DNA from: Pandoraea terrae
Lineage (GTDB): Bacteria; Pseudomonadota; Gammaproteobacteria; Burkholderiales; Burkholderiaceae
Assembly (NCBI RefSeq): GCF_902459695.1
Contig: NZ_CABPRZ010000008.1
Coordinates: 186,001-250,000 of the forward strand
Length of the DNA stretch: 64,000 bases
Direction: 5' to 3'
The notes under the pieces were generated by a model that ran no database searches, had not been told where the DNA came from, and saw nothing but the letters and a program-made list of their open reading frames with translations. Shown here one piece after another: positions 9,728 to 17,774 of the stretch (position 1 is its first letter; each line of letters opens with the position of its first letter). The position numbers were made by a program, and so were the translations under genes.

Positions 9728-10558
9728 ATGGAGCGAATCGAGCGGCACGCGAGCCACGATGGATACCAGGAAGTCTGGAAACACGCTTCCGTCACCCTTG
9801 GATGCGAGATGCGGTTCGGTGTCTTTTTGCCGAACGCAGCATTGCAAGGCAGGAAGTGTCCCGTTCTGTATTGGCTCTCCGGCCTGACCTGCACGGAGCA
9901 GAACTTCATCACCAAGGCCGGTGCGCAACGATACGCTGCCAGGCACGACATCATCATCGTCGCGCCGGACACCAGTCCGCGCGGCGACGATGTGCCCGAC
10001 GATCCGGGCTATGACCTCGGCAAAGGCGCCGGATTCTACATCAACGCCACGCAGCAGCCATGGGCACGGCACTTCCGCATGTACGACTACGTGGTCGACG
10101 AGCTGCCGGCATTGATCGAGGCCGGCTTTCCTGCCAGCGACGCTCGGGCGATCAGCGGACATTCGATGGGCGGCCACGGCGCGCTGACCATCGCACTGCG
10201 CAATCCCGGACGCTACCGCAGCGTGTCGGCTTTCTCGCCGATCGTCGCGCCGAGCGAGGTGCCGTGGGGCGAAAAAGCGTTCACGGCGTATCTCGGCCGC
10301 GACCGCGAAGCGTGGAAGCAGCACGACGCAGTGGCGTTGATCGGAACCACGACCGGGCGGCTGCCGCTGCTGGTGGATCAGGGCGCGGACGACGAATTCC
10401 TGGCAAGCCAGTTGAAGCCGGAAATGCTTCGCGCTGCCTGCCAGGAAGCCGCCTACCCTCTTGAACTGAACCTCCGGCCGGGTTACGACCACAGCTACTA
10501 CTTCATCGCCACTTTCATCGGCGAGCATCTTGACCATCACGCGAAGGCGCTTCGCTGA
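9728..10558 (+). CDS. fghA: S-formylglutathione hydrolase
   Basis: This enzyme hydrolyses S-formylglutathione to formate and glutathione, the last step of glutathione-dependent formaldehyde detoxification. It is a 276-residue alpha/beta-hydrolase of the esterase D family with nucleophile Ser146 (GHSMGGHGAL), acid Asp222 or its neighbour (DQGADDEF) and His255 (GYDHSYYF). The LSGLTCTEQNF segment typical of esterase D is present near residue 50. The start MERIERHASHDG at 9728 lies 5 bases after gfa and matches family N-termini. It ends the operon and faces a convergent CopD-like gene. Confidence 0.95.
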   Translation: MERIERHASHDGYQEVWKHASVTLGCEMRFGVFLPNAALQGRKCPVLYWLSGLTCTEQNFITKAGAQRYAARHDIIIVAPDTSPRGDDVPDDPGYDLGKGAGFYINATQQPWARHFRMYDYVVDELPALIEAGFPASDARAISGHSMGGHGALTIALRNPGRYRSVSAFSPIVAPSEVPWGEKAFTAYLGRDREAWKQHDAVALIGTTTGRLPLLVDQGADDEFLASQLKPEMLRAACQEAAYPLELNLRPGYDHSYYFIATFIGEHLDHHAKALR

Positions 10559-10642
10559 TTGACCCTCACGAGCGCGATGCCATCGATATCCGTAACGCCG
10601 AGCCCAACGTCCGTTTGGATGGGACTCAATTTCGACAGCCTG

Positions 10643-11620
10643 CTAGGCCGGCGGCATGGTGGTGCCGAGTTTGGCTGCGAACGTGATGACCATCACAAGC
10701 ACCAGGGCTTCCATGGCGACGATGCGAGCGAAGGCGCGCTGTGCGGCGTGGTCGTCGCCGGCCAGGCGCGGCAGGAAGCGCCAACGGTTCCATGCGCCAA
10801 GGGAAATGGCAAACACCACCAGCACGAGCTTCGCGCCCAGCCACACCAGATACGGTGCGGCGCCGGGATTCGATGACGCGACAGGCGTGCCGCCGATCGT
10901 GCGCCACGCGTTGAACAGGCCGCTGCACAGCACCACGAGCAGTGCGAGGGTGGCGATGGACGACAGCCGTTCGCCATACGCGGCGCGCGCGCCGACGGGC
11001 CACCGGCGCCAGCCCGGCAGTGCGCAGCCGGCGACGAGCAGCGTACCGGTCCAGGTGGCCGCGGCCAGCACGTGGAACGTATGGATGAGCACGGCGGCGC
11101 TGACAAACCCCGCGTCGGCCGCATGGCCGGTGGCCGCCCGCGCGACGGCCAGCGCAACGACGCCCGCGCCGAAAATGCCGCGCGCCAGGCGCTCGGCCTG
11201 ATGTTCGCGCTGATGGTGCCGGTCGCGCGGGTCGTCGGCCGAAAAGGCAGTCAACGCAAGCTTCTTGCGGGCCTGCCGCCACAGCCAGGCGCCGCAGGCG
11301 ATCAGCATGACGCCCGTCGCGGCGAGCCATTGCATCGCCCCGAAATGCGATTGCGTGAGTACGGCCCAGACGTCCGCAAGGAACGCGCCGGCGCCATCCT
11401 CATCTCCGCCTGTCATGGCGACGGTACCGGCGGCGAGATAGGCAAGGAGCGATAACGCGGCAAGTCCCGCGGCGAACAGCGGCAGTGTGCGCACCGTCAA
11501 TCCCGGACGCACCGCGTGCGGGTGGCGCAACACCAGCACGCCGGCAGCCAGGGCGAGCGCCAGATCGAGCAGACCGGCAGCGCTGGGCTGCCACGTGAGC
11601 GCGGCCAGATCGGGCGCCAT
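10643..11620 (-). CDS. CopD-family copper resistance membrane protein
   Basis: The 325-residue protein is dominated by hydrophobic segments (about eight, for example LLDLALALAAGVLVL, LPLFAAGLAALSLLAYLA and ATLALLVVLCSGLFNAW). It has the CopD domain layout, including the IHTFHVLAAATWTGTLLV segment whose histidines and tryptophan are family-conserved and likely metal-related. It should sit in the inner membrane and take part in copper import or homeostasis. CopC is not adjacent, although a cupredoxin-like gene lies about 2.7 kb away. The start MAPDLAALTW is chosen because upstream frame text is not protein-like. Confidence 0.85.
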   Translation of the reverse strand: MAPDLAALTWQPSAAGLLDLALALAAGVLVLRHPHAVRPGLTVRTLPLFAAGLAALSLLAYLAAGTVAMTGGDEDGAGAFLADVWAVLTQSHFGAMQWLAATGVMLIACGAWLWRQARKKLALTAFSADDPRDRHHQREHQAERLARGIFGAGVVALAVARAATGHAADAGFVSAAVLIHTFHVLAAATWTGTLLVAGCALPGWRRWPVGARAAYGERLSSIATLALLVVLCSGLFNAWRTIGGTPVASSNPGAAPYLVWLGAKLVLVVFAISLGAWNRWRFLPRLAGDDHAAQRAFARIVAMEALVLVMVITFAAKLGTTMPPA

Positions 11621-11837
11621 CACTTCACGGGAAAGGGAGGAGCCACCCTGCGGGCGCGAAGAACGAATTCGATGCGAACGAATCGGGACATGGTCGGATC
11701 GGAGAACGCGGCGATGGCGCAGTATCGCAGACCTTGCGCTGCCGCGCATGCGTCGCCGTCGCAAAGCCCGCAACGAGAACGCGGCACGGCAACGCGAGCT
11801 GCCGTGCCGCGACTGCTTTCGCAGTGCGCGCCGGGAT

Positions 11838-12557
11838 TCAGAAATCCGGCGTTTCGATCGGCCGCAGATCGAACACCAGCACTTCGGCGTCCTTGCCCCG
11901 GCTGAGCGTGAGCGCGGTTTCGTTGCGCACGCGCAGGCCGTCGCCTTCACCGAGCGCCACGTCGTTGACGCTGACACTGCCGCGCGCGACATGCACGTAT
12001 GCATAGCGATTCGGCGCGAGTTCGAGCGTGGCCGACTCGTTCCCGTCGAACAGACCGGCGTACACGCGGGCATCCTGGTGGATGCGCAGCGATTCGTCGC
12101 TGCCGTCCGGCGAGATGATCAGACGCAACCGACCACGCTTTTCTTCGGGCGTGAAGCGGCGCTGCTGATACTCCGGCGTGAGGCCGCGCTCACCCGGCAC
12201 GATCCAGATCTGCAGAAAGTGCACCAGGTCGCTTTTCGAGTGATTGAACTCGCTATGCGCCACGCCGCGCCCGGCTGTCATCAATTGCACGTCGCCCGGT
12301 TCGATCACCGACCCCGTACCCATGGTGTCCTTGTGCTCGAGCGCGCCTTCCAGCACGTACGAAAAGATCTCCATGTCGCGGTGGGGATGCTTGCCGAAAC
12401 CCTGGGCTGGCGCCACGCGATCGTCATTGATCACGAGCAGGTCCGAGAAACCGGCCTGGTTCGGATCGTAATAGTTCGCGAACGAGAACGTATGGCGCGA
12501 ACGCAGCCAGCCATGATCTGCGACGCCTCGGTCAGCGGCTTTTCTGATATCCAGCAT
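11838..12557 (-). CDS. Pirin family protein
   Basis: This 239-residue bicupin has the pirin metal-binding pattern in the N-terminal cupin: HPHRDMEI with His57 and His59, then GVAHSEFNHS with His101 and Glu103. Bacterial pirins bind iron and often have quercetinase or regulatory activity; the actual role here is unknown. The start MLDIRKAADRG is favoured by an AGGAG site 6 bases upstream. It is divergent from the PhzF-like gene across a 316-bp A+T-rich control region. Confidence 0.92.
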   Translation of the reverse strand: MLDIRKAADRGVADHGWLRSRHTFSFANYYDPNQAGFSDLLVINDDRVAPAQGFGKHPHRDMEIFSYVLEGALEHKDTMGTGSVIEPGDVQLMTAGRGVAHSEFNHSKSDLVHFLQIWIVPGERGLTPEYQQRRFTPEEKRGRLRLIISPDGSDESLRIHQDARVYAGLFDGNESATLELAPNRYAYVHVARGSVSVNDVALGEGDGLRVRNETALTLSRGKDAEVLVFDLRPIETPDF

Positions 12558-12873
12558 GAAGGACTCCTTCTGTCGTGAGAGGGTCACGCCCTCGATGACT
12601 GTAAGTGTAGTGTCTCAAACTAAAATCATAATCGTGCTGTATTGAGAATTATTGTCTCTTGTGGGTTGACAAACAACACGAGGGCGCCGGAGGCATTCCC
12701 CATGGTAGTTCGGATGTATCTGATTCGCGGACCGGGCCAATCCGATTTTCAACTGTGCCTGTTCCCGCCGGCTGTGCTTGTGCGAGACTTGGGGTCTTCC
12801 CGCTGATAACGGGCCTTTGGCGCCGGTTGGTGATGTCGGCGTCCTGAATTTGCGCTTCCGGAGTTCGTTGCTT
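12558..12873. promoter_or_regulatory. Divergent control region between pirin and phzF-like genes
   Basis: This 316-bp spacer contains an A+T-rich stretch (about 12600-12670) unlike its G+C-rich surroundings, which suits back-to-back promoters. Within it GAGA and TCTC arms flank ATTATTG (about 12643-12658), a small inverted repeat that could bind a regulator. TTGACA at about 12666 could be a plus-strand -35 box. No gene is supported inside. Confidence 0.4.
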
Positions 12874-13752
12874 ATGTCCAACTCGTACGCCTTTCGCATC
12901 CTCAACGTTTTTGCCGAAACGACATTCGGCGGCAATCCGCTGTGTGTCTTTGAAGACGCGCGCGGCTTGACCGAGGACCAGATGCAAGCGCTCGCGCGGC
13001 AATTCAATCTGTCCGAGACGACCTTCATCCTTGCGCCGCGCGAGGGTGTGCAGGCCGACGCCCATGTGCGGATCTTCACGCCCGGTTATGAAATGCGCTT
13101 TGCGGGCCACCCCACGCTCGGCACGGCACATGTGCTGCGCTCGCTGAGGGGATTGGGCCGCGACGTGGCGATCGACTTCCTGGCCGGTCGCGTGCCCGTG
13201 CATGCCGACGGCGATCACTGGACGCTGACGGCCCCGGCCGGCGGCGCGCCGAAAACGCAGGCCGCGCGCGAGAGCGACGCCGAAGTGGCCGCACTCATGG
13301 GCCTGACAACCGCCGATCTCGCCTCGTCGCCGCAATGGGTCGACACCGGCGCCGATCAACTCCTCATCCCGTTGCGCGACGCGGCCGCTGTCATGCGTGC
13401 ACAGCCCGACTCGGCGCGGTTGGAACAATGGCCGTTGTCGAGCCTCGCGCGCAAGACCGGCTATGTGTTTTCGATCGACGGCGAGCACGATGGCGTGCTC
13501 GATATCACCGCGCGTTATTTCTTTACGACGCAGGGCGGGGGCGTGAGCGAGGATCCGGGTACCGGGTCGGCATGCGCGAACCTTGGCGGCTGGCTCATTG
13601 CGCAGGGGCGCCCGTTGCCGTTGCGCGCCCGCGTGTCGCAGGGCGATCGCGTCGAGCGGCCATGCCGCCTGACCTTGGAAGTCACGGCGGCGCGTGAAAT
13701 TCGTGTGGGCGGCAACGTTATCGAACTCGCGCGCGGGGCGGTGACGCTTTGA
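12874..13752 (+). CDS. PhzF-family epimerase/isomerase
   Basis: The 292-residue protein has the PhzF/diaminopimelate-epimerase-like double fold. Typical elements are FGGNPLCVF near residue 18, the catalytic glutamate Glu48 (NLSETTFI), MRFAGHPTLGTAH near residue 75, and the C-terminal EDPGTGSACANLGG. PhzF-like proteins catalyse proton-shuffling isomerisations; in non-phenazine bacteria their substrates are generally unknown, and no phenazine genes are seen here. The start MSNSYAFRILNVF is the family-like one. Its stop overlaps the TTG start of the next gene, so the two are translationally coupled. Confidence 0.92.
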   Translation: MSNSYAFRILNVFAETTFGGNPLCVFEDARGLTEDQMQALARQFNLSETTFILAPREGVQADAHVRIFTPGYEMRFAGHPTLGTAHVLRSLRGLGRDVAIDFLAGRVPVHADGDHWTLTAPAGGAPKTQAARESDAEVAALMGLTTADLASSPQWVDTGADQLLIPLRDAAAVMRAQPDSARLEQWPLSSLARKTGYVFSIDGEHDGVLDITARYFFTTQGGGVSEDPGTGSACANLGGWLIAQGRPLPLRARVSQGDRVERPCRLTLEVTAAREIRVGGNVIELARGAVTL

Positions 13753-14339
13753 CGTTTGCTTTGGCCCAGGCGGTCGAGGTCGAACTCGATATCAGGAAAA
13801 GCCGTTTCATCGGCATTGTCATGCCGATCGCTTCGCGTGACGCGGCCATGCGCGAACTCGAGGCGCTCAAGCGCCGCTTTCCAAACGCCACGCATTACTG
13901 CTGGGTGTTGCTGTGCGAGGGCGCGTCCGGCTTCGATGACGATGGCGAACCGGGCGGCACGGCAGCCAAGCCCATGTACAACGTGCTTATGCACAAGGAC
14001 CTCGCCAACGTGTTCGCCGTGGTGGTGCGCTATTACGGCGGCATCAAGCTTGGCGCCGGCGGCCTGACGCGCGCATACGGCCAGGCGGTGAGCGAAGCGC
14101 TGAAGCTTGCGACGCTCACGGCGGTCGAGCCGACTGTCGAGGTGGCCTACCGCTGCGCATTCAGCCATGAGGCGGCGTTGCGCCGCGTGGCCGAACGGCA
14201 CGGGGCGGAAGTGCTCGATGCCGCATACAGCGACGCCGTGACGTTGCGCCTTCGGTTGAAGGCGCGCGATGTCGACGCGTTCGAATCGGCCGCCACCGAA
14301 ACCCTCAGCGGGGGGCTGACGCGGCTTCCACTCGCGTAG
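13749..14339 (+). CDS. IMPACT/YigZ family protein
   Basis: This 196-residue protein has the YigZ/IMPACT N-terminal domain (KSRFIGIVMPI, ATHYCWVLL, DDDGEPGGTAAKPM, VVVRYYGGIKLGAGGL) and a shorter C-terminal ferredoxin-like domain. The family is linked to translation or stress regulation in eukaryotes; the bacterial role is poorly defined. The likely start is TTG at 13749, overlapping the TGA of the phzF-like gene, because no ATG or GTG falls in the right place and the protein matches the family from its first residues. Tight coupling implies one mRNA. Confidence 0.9.
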   Translation: MTFALAQAVEVELDIRKSRFIGIVMPIASRDAAMRELEALKRRFPNATHYCWVLLCEGASGFDDDGEPGGTAAKPMYNVLMHKDLANVFAVVVRYYGGIKLGAGGLTRAYGQAVSEALKLATLTAVEPTVEVAYRCAFSHEAALRRVAERHGAEVLDAAYSDAVTLRLRLKARDVDAFESAATETLSGGLTRLPLA

Positions 14340-14342
14340 CCG

Positions 14343-14885
14343 TCAACCGCCGCCGATCGACCCCGCGTCGGCGCGTACCCGGATCGTGCCGACCATGCCG
14401 GCTTCGAAGTGCCCCGGCTCGAGACACGCGAACGGAACCTCGCCGGCCTGCGTGAAGTGCCAGACGAACTCGCCGCGTTTGCCCGGATCGACCGTCACGG
14501 CATTGGGCTCGGCGTGCTCCATCTGCGGCATCTTGCGCATCATCTCGGCGTGTTCGCGCAAGGCGCTGACCGTGCCGAGCATCATCTCGTGACGCACGCG
14601 GCCGCTGTTCTTCACGTTAAAGCGGATCGTTTCGCCGCGCTTGACCGTGATTGTCGCGGGCGTGAAGCGCATGGCGTCATGCATGTCGACGTCGATCGTG
14701 CGCGTGACGCGGGCGGCGTCGCCGGGCTCGCCAATGCCATCGGATGCGGCGTGGTGATCGTGTTGCGCATGTTGGCCATCGGCATGGGCGGCCGGCATGG
14801 GCACGGCCGTCAGCAAAATCGTCAACGCTGCCGTCAGCGTCATTGCAACGGTTCTGCGGGAAATGTGGGTCGTGGTTTCGAACAT
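14343..14885 (-). CDS. Exported cupredoxin (type 1 copper protein)
   Basis: After a signal peptide (TLTAALTILLTAVPMPAAHA) and a His-rich linker (GQHAQHDHH), the protein has a plastocyanin-like fold with the type 1 copper ligands. These are a His in RVRHEMML and the Cys-His-Met set in CLEPGHFEAGM. It is probably a periplasmic copper carrier or electron-transfer protein. The start is uncertain: MFETTTHISRR (14885) gives 180 residues, and an ATG at 14912 would add MTDWRKLLE. It converges with the yigZ-like gene, with only 3 bases between stops. Confidence 0.85.
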   Translation of the reverse strand: MFETTTHISRRTVAMTLTAALTILLTAVPMPAAHADGQHAQHDHHAASDGIGEPGDAARVTRTIDVDMHDAMRFTPATITVKRGETIRFNVKNSGRVRHEMMLGTVSALREHAEMMRKMPQMEHAEPNAVTVDPGKRGEFVWHFTQAGEVPFACLEPGHFEAGMVGTIRVRADAGSIGGG

Positions 14886-14991
14886 CTCGAGGAGTTTGCG
14901 CCAATCGGTCATGCCACGCAGTCTAGCATCGTCCTCGCGCGCACGACATACGCGAGGCGTGCGGTTGCGCATTCCCCATGCCGAACCGGTA

Positions 14992-15396
14992 TCAGTGCCC
15001 GAACCGATGAAACGTTTGCGATTGCGTATGCTGCCGGGACAACGCGATCAGGTTCACGATCGACACCGTGGCGACCAGCGCGAACAACGGCGCGGAAATT
15101 TCCACGCCATGGCCGGCGAGCATCGAGATCATCGTCAGCCCGATCATCAAGGCCAGCAGCAGGCGGTGCAGCCATGCGGCAAGACGCAGGTGCCGTTCGC
15201 TCATCGTGGCCAGGACCACCAGCGACACGTAAAAAGGTGCGGCCAGCACAGCGAGCATGAGCAACCCCAACAGGATGCCGAGTACGTTGGCGAGCAGTAC
15301 GCCAGGGATGACCTGGCTGGCTTGCATGCCGACGACGGCCGCAGCGGCGAGGTAGAGCAGCATCAGGCCATCGAGCACAATCGCTAAGCGGTTCAT
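14992..15396 (-). CDS. Small integral membrane protein, unknown function
   Basis: The protein is 134 residues with four predicted membrane spans (LAIVLDGLMLLYLAAAAVVG, LLANVLGILLGLLMLAVLAA, WLHRLLLALMIGLTMISML and LFALVATVSIVNLIAL). A GAGGA ribosome-binding site 5 bases before the ATG supports MNRLAIVLDG as the start. I do not recognise the family. It lies upstream of the cupredoxin gene on the same strand with a 106-base gap, so a copper or respiratory context is possible but unproven. Confidence 0.7.
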   Translation of the reverse strand: MNRLAIVLDGLMLLYLAAAAVVGMQASQVIPGVLLANVLGILLGLLMLAVLAAPFYVSLVVLATMSERHLRLAAWLHRLLLALMIGLTMISMLAGHGVEISAPLFALVATVSIVNLIALSRQHTQSQTFHRFGH

Positions 15397-15508
15397 GGTG
15401 TCCTCGCAGGACGGTGGAGGCGTTGGCCCGTTCCGCACACGACGTCGGCGTGTCAGAAAGGGGCGAATGTAAGTGCAGGGTCGATCGACGGGACGGATGG
15501 CGGTGCGT

Positions 15509-15892
15509 TCAGCTCCATGGCGGGCGGATCGACAGCACGGTGTCGTCGCAGACGAGTCCCAGCCATTGCGCGGCGTCACGGCTCACGTCGCCTATGCTCC
15601 CCGCTTGCACGCGGTAGATGGCGATGTTGCCGAGGGTGTCGGCGCTGAACAGGTCGCGCTCGAGATCGGAGACGACCTCGACCTTGAGCTGCACCATGTA
15701 GAACCCGAGCGGGGTCAGGTCCTGCACCAGCGCGGCAAGGGTTTCGGGATAAACGTGAAGGTGCGTCGGCCAATGCCCATGGCGCGTATGAAATTTGCCC
15801 AGGGCTTCGAGCACATGCGCGAGGGTGCCCCCGTGACCGCGCACGTAGTGCGTGACCGGATCGTCGCGGCCGGGAATCGATGGATGTCCCAT
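15509..15892 (-). CDS. Conserved-looking hypothetical protein
   Basis: This 127-residue soluble protein has no signal or membrane segment. The sequence is balanced in composition (GKFHTRHGHWPTHLHVYPETL, LTPLGFYMVQLKVEV), which suggests a real small globular domain rather than a shadow frame. I know no family for it. GGTGAG upstream of the ATG at 15892 could be the ribosome-binding site. It is the first gene on the minus strand downstream of the candidate structured RNA at 16127-16292, about 235 bases away. Confidence 0.55.
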   Translation of the reverse strand: MGHPSIPGRDDPVTHYVRGHGGTLAHVLEALGKFHTRHGHWPTHLHVYPETLAALVQDLTPLGFYMVQLKVEVVSDLERDLFSADTLGNIAIYRVQAGSIGDVSRDAAQWLGLVCDDTVLSIRPPWS

Positions 15893-16126
15893 GGCGCTCA
15901 CCCGCTCAGGCGCGAGACATCACACCGGCGAAGCAGGCGCGGCGCGAATGACGTACAGGTATCCACAAACACTCCGTTGACTTCCCGAAGGTGAGTGCCC
16001 GATGAATATTGGTCTTGTGATTTGATAGTTGCAGAGCGGCGCGCGCGACGATATCGGCACTTTTGCCTAAGCCGTTGGCATGATAGGGCGCGCCCCGAGG
16101 CGGGGTCTGCGTAAATCGGCTATCCG

Positions 16127-16292
16127 GAAATGAAAACCGGCGGAAGTTTCCGCCGGTTGAGACCCATCGGGCCGTCGCCAGCCGCACGTACCGGAGCGGC
16201 ATGGTAAGGTCCAAGAAGACTTGGCACCATGGTGGTATGGCCAATGGCGGCGAACCGCCGGTAATGCGGGCCATACGTAGCAGTCAGACTGC
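16127..16292 (-). ncRNA. Candidate structured RNA with intrinsic terminator
   Basis: Read on the minus strand, a -10-like TATACT (16304-16299) is followed by consecutive hairpins: GGCGG-TTCG-CCGCC (16259-16246), CCAAG-TCTT-CTTGG (16224-16211), and a perfect 11-bp stem AACCGGCGGAA/TTCCGCCGGTT (16158-16135). The last stem runs directly into TTCATTT, an intrinsic-terminator pattern. This would give an RNA of about 165 nt. It could be an independent small RNA or an attenuated leader of the gene at 15509-15892. The hairpins are seen directly; transcription is inferred. Confidence 0.35.
16135..16158 (-). terminator. Perfect 11-bp stem followed by T-rich tail (minus strand)
   Basis: The arms AACCGGCGGAA (16135-16145) and TTCCGCCGGTT (16148-16158) are exact inverted repeats with a 2-base centre on DNA. 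On the minus strand the stem is followed by TTCATTT. The stem is G+C-rich with a moderately T-rich tail, so it fits an intrinsic terminator reading toward lower coordinates. Confidence 0.5.
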
Positions 16293-16530
16293 ACCTCGAG
16301 TATAGGGTATGCACGCATCGCCGCCATCAGTCGAATGGATGATGGGCTGGCGAACTTGTGCACGCAGTACCACTCGAATTGGCACGCGAACGCCGAGGTG
16401 TCCAGGGGCTGCGTGAACAGGCCCCGGGTTTCGCCGCGCGCCGCTTTGCGGTTTAATGTCGGGGCATGACGGATCACGACAAAGCGGCGGGGGCCGCTGC
16501 GCGGCCAATGATCCGCCTCCAGAGATTCCA

Positions 16531-17040
16531 ATGATGGTAACGACTAAAATACAGAAGTGTGCCGTGCTGACGCTGTTGTGCGTCACGCAGGCGGCGTTCG
16601 CCGCAGGCCAGTGCGATGGCATTTACGGACTGGCGAAGAGCGCGCAACAGGGTTTCGACGACATGACCGGCCCGCTGCTGGCCCAGAACGAGCAGGGTGC
16701 GAGCTATCAGGCAACGTATTCGATGCCGAGCGGCGACTGCAAGATTTTCCGGGGCAATGGCCTGGCGCCAACGTACGAGTGCGTCTGGGACTTCCAGTCG
16801 AGCACGCCTGAAGCGATGCGCGACCGGGCGAAACAGTTCGCGCGCGACGTCGCCCGCTGCACGCGCGGCGTGACCACCGTGCGGACCACCACGACAACGA
16901 CCACCGGCCTGCCCGCCGACTGGCTGATGACGAGCAAGAAATACGGCCGTCCGGTCAACTTCACGATATCGGCGCAAGACACCGTGACCCGGCGCGGTGA
17001 GCGCATCCGCGAGATTTCGCTGTCGGTGGAGAAGCAGTAA
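16531..17040 (+). CDS. Small secreted protein, unknown function
   Basis: This 169-residue protein starts with a Sec signal (MMVTTKIQKCAVLTLLCVTQAAFAAG, cleavage likely after AFA). The mature part has four cysteines (GQCDG, SGDCK, YECVW, ARCTRG) that could form two periplasmic disulfides. A run of seven threonines (VRTTTTTTTG) marks a flexible stretch before the last 50 residues. No family is recognised. The upstream in-frame ATG at 16456 would add an unlikely Gly/Arg-rich leader, so the ATG at 16531 is preferred. Confidence 0.7.
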   Translation: MMVTTKIQKCAVLTLLCVTQAAFAAGQCDGIYGLAKSAQQGFDDMTGPLLAQNEQGASYQATYSMPSGDCKIFRGNGLAPTYECVWDFQSSTPEAMRDRAKQFARDVARCTRGVTTVRTTTTTTTGLPADWLMTSKKYGRPVNFTISAQDTVTRRGERIREISLSVEKQ

Positions 17041-17250
17041 GGCGGCGCAAAACGCGCATCCATCGGCGCCGGTTACAAACGGTTGCACACGATCGCCCGT
17101 TCTAACATTTTTTCCATCGACGCTCACCGGCCCCGCCCGGTACATTCAATCCTGGCGCTGACCCCGTTGCTGCAAGCCGCAGACGTTGGGAGGCGCCTCG
17201 TGCGAACCGGCCCCACTCTCCTGGGCCGGCCGTTGTCTGGTTAGATCGAG

Positions 17251-17538
17251 ATGAGTGCCCGTATTCGCTGGTGTGCCCTGCTGCTGCTGCTGAGTGTCGC
17301 GTCCCTTTCGTGGGCGGACGGCGGTCGCATGCGCGACCCGCTTGACGTCAACAAGGCGTCGTTGCGCGACGCCATCAGCCGTTTCAACGCCGACCGCGGC
17401 CGAGGCGAGCCTGAGTTTCCGAACTGGGCTGCACCGGCCGATGGACGCGAACGGCGCTACGATGCGCAGGGCAATCGCCGTGAGCAAGGCTACGGCTACG
17501 GCGGCGGCAACGGGCACGGCGGGCGCCGGCGCGACTGA
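17251..17538 (+). CDS. Small exported Gly/Arg-rich protein
   Basis: The 95-residue protein opens with a clear signal peptide (MSARIRWCALLLLLSVASLSWA, cleavage likely after SWA). The mature part is short, hydrophilic and ends in a low-complexity tail GYGYGGGNGHGGRRRD. It looks like a small periplasmic or surface protein of unknown role. It lies between another secreted protein and icmF on the same strand, but the 236-base gap to icmF argues against co-transcription. Confidence 0.6.
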   Translation: MSARIRWCALLLLLSVASLSWADGGRMRDPLDVNKASLRDAISRFNADRGRGEPEFPNWAAPADGRERRYDAQGNRREQGYGYGGGNGHGGRRRD

Positions 17539-17774
17539 CGCCCCGTAAGCCCGACCCCGACCCCGCCCCCGACGTCGGCTTTCATCATTCCCTGCCTCCC
17601 CCCAAGTCTTACCCACCAGTGTTGCATCTGAGCAACACTCGCGCGTTGGCGGCGCGGGCTTGTCTGAGCGCCCCGGCATCCGCATGAAGTTCTAACGCTC
17701 GGCGCAACCGGTCATATACTGTCCGAACCGAACCCGCACGGCGGCACGCCCGCCGTGACCGAAAAGGGGGAGAC

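Larger units (their letters stand above)
15893..16530. other. 638-bp region without a convincing protein gene
   Basis: No reading frame here has a good start, ribosome-binding site and protein-like composition. Frames that stay open on the minus strand are rich in Arg, Pro and Ser and look like G+C shadows. What the region does hold is a run of closely spaced hairpins on the minus strand (16127-16292), annotated separately as a candidate structured RNA. Confidence 0.5.

Noticed and set aside
12649-13488. Antisense open frame of about 280 codons over the phzF-like gene
   Set aside because: It has no motif and an Arg/His/Gly-rich composition, while PhzF motifs are clear on the plus strand.
16067-16531. 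Minus-strand open frame of about 150 codons in the 16-kb gap
   Set aside because: It has no ribosome-binding site or protein-like composition and spans the hairpins of the candidate RNA; hairpins this regular inside a protein gene are unlikely.
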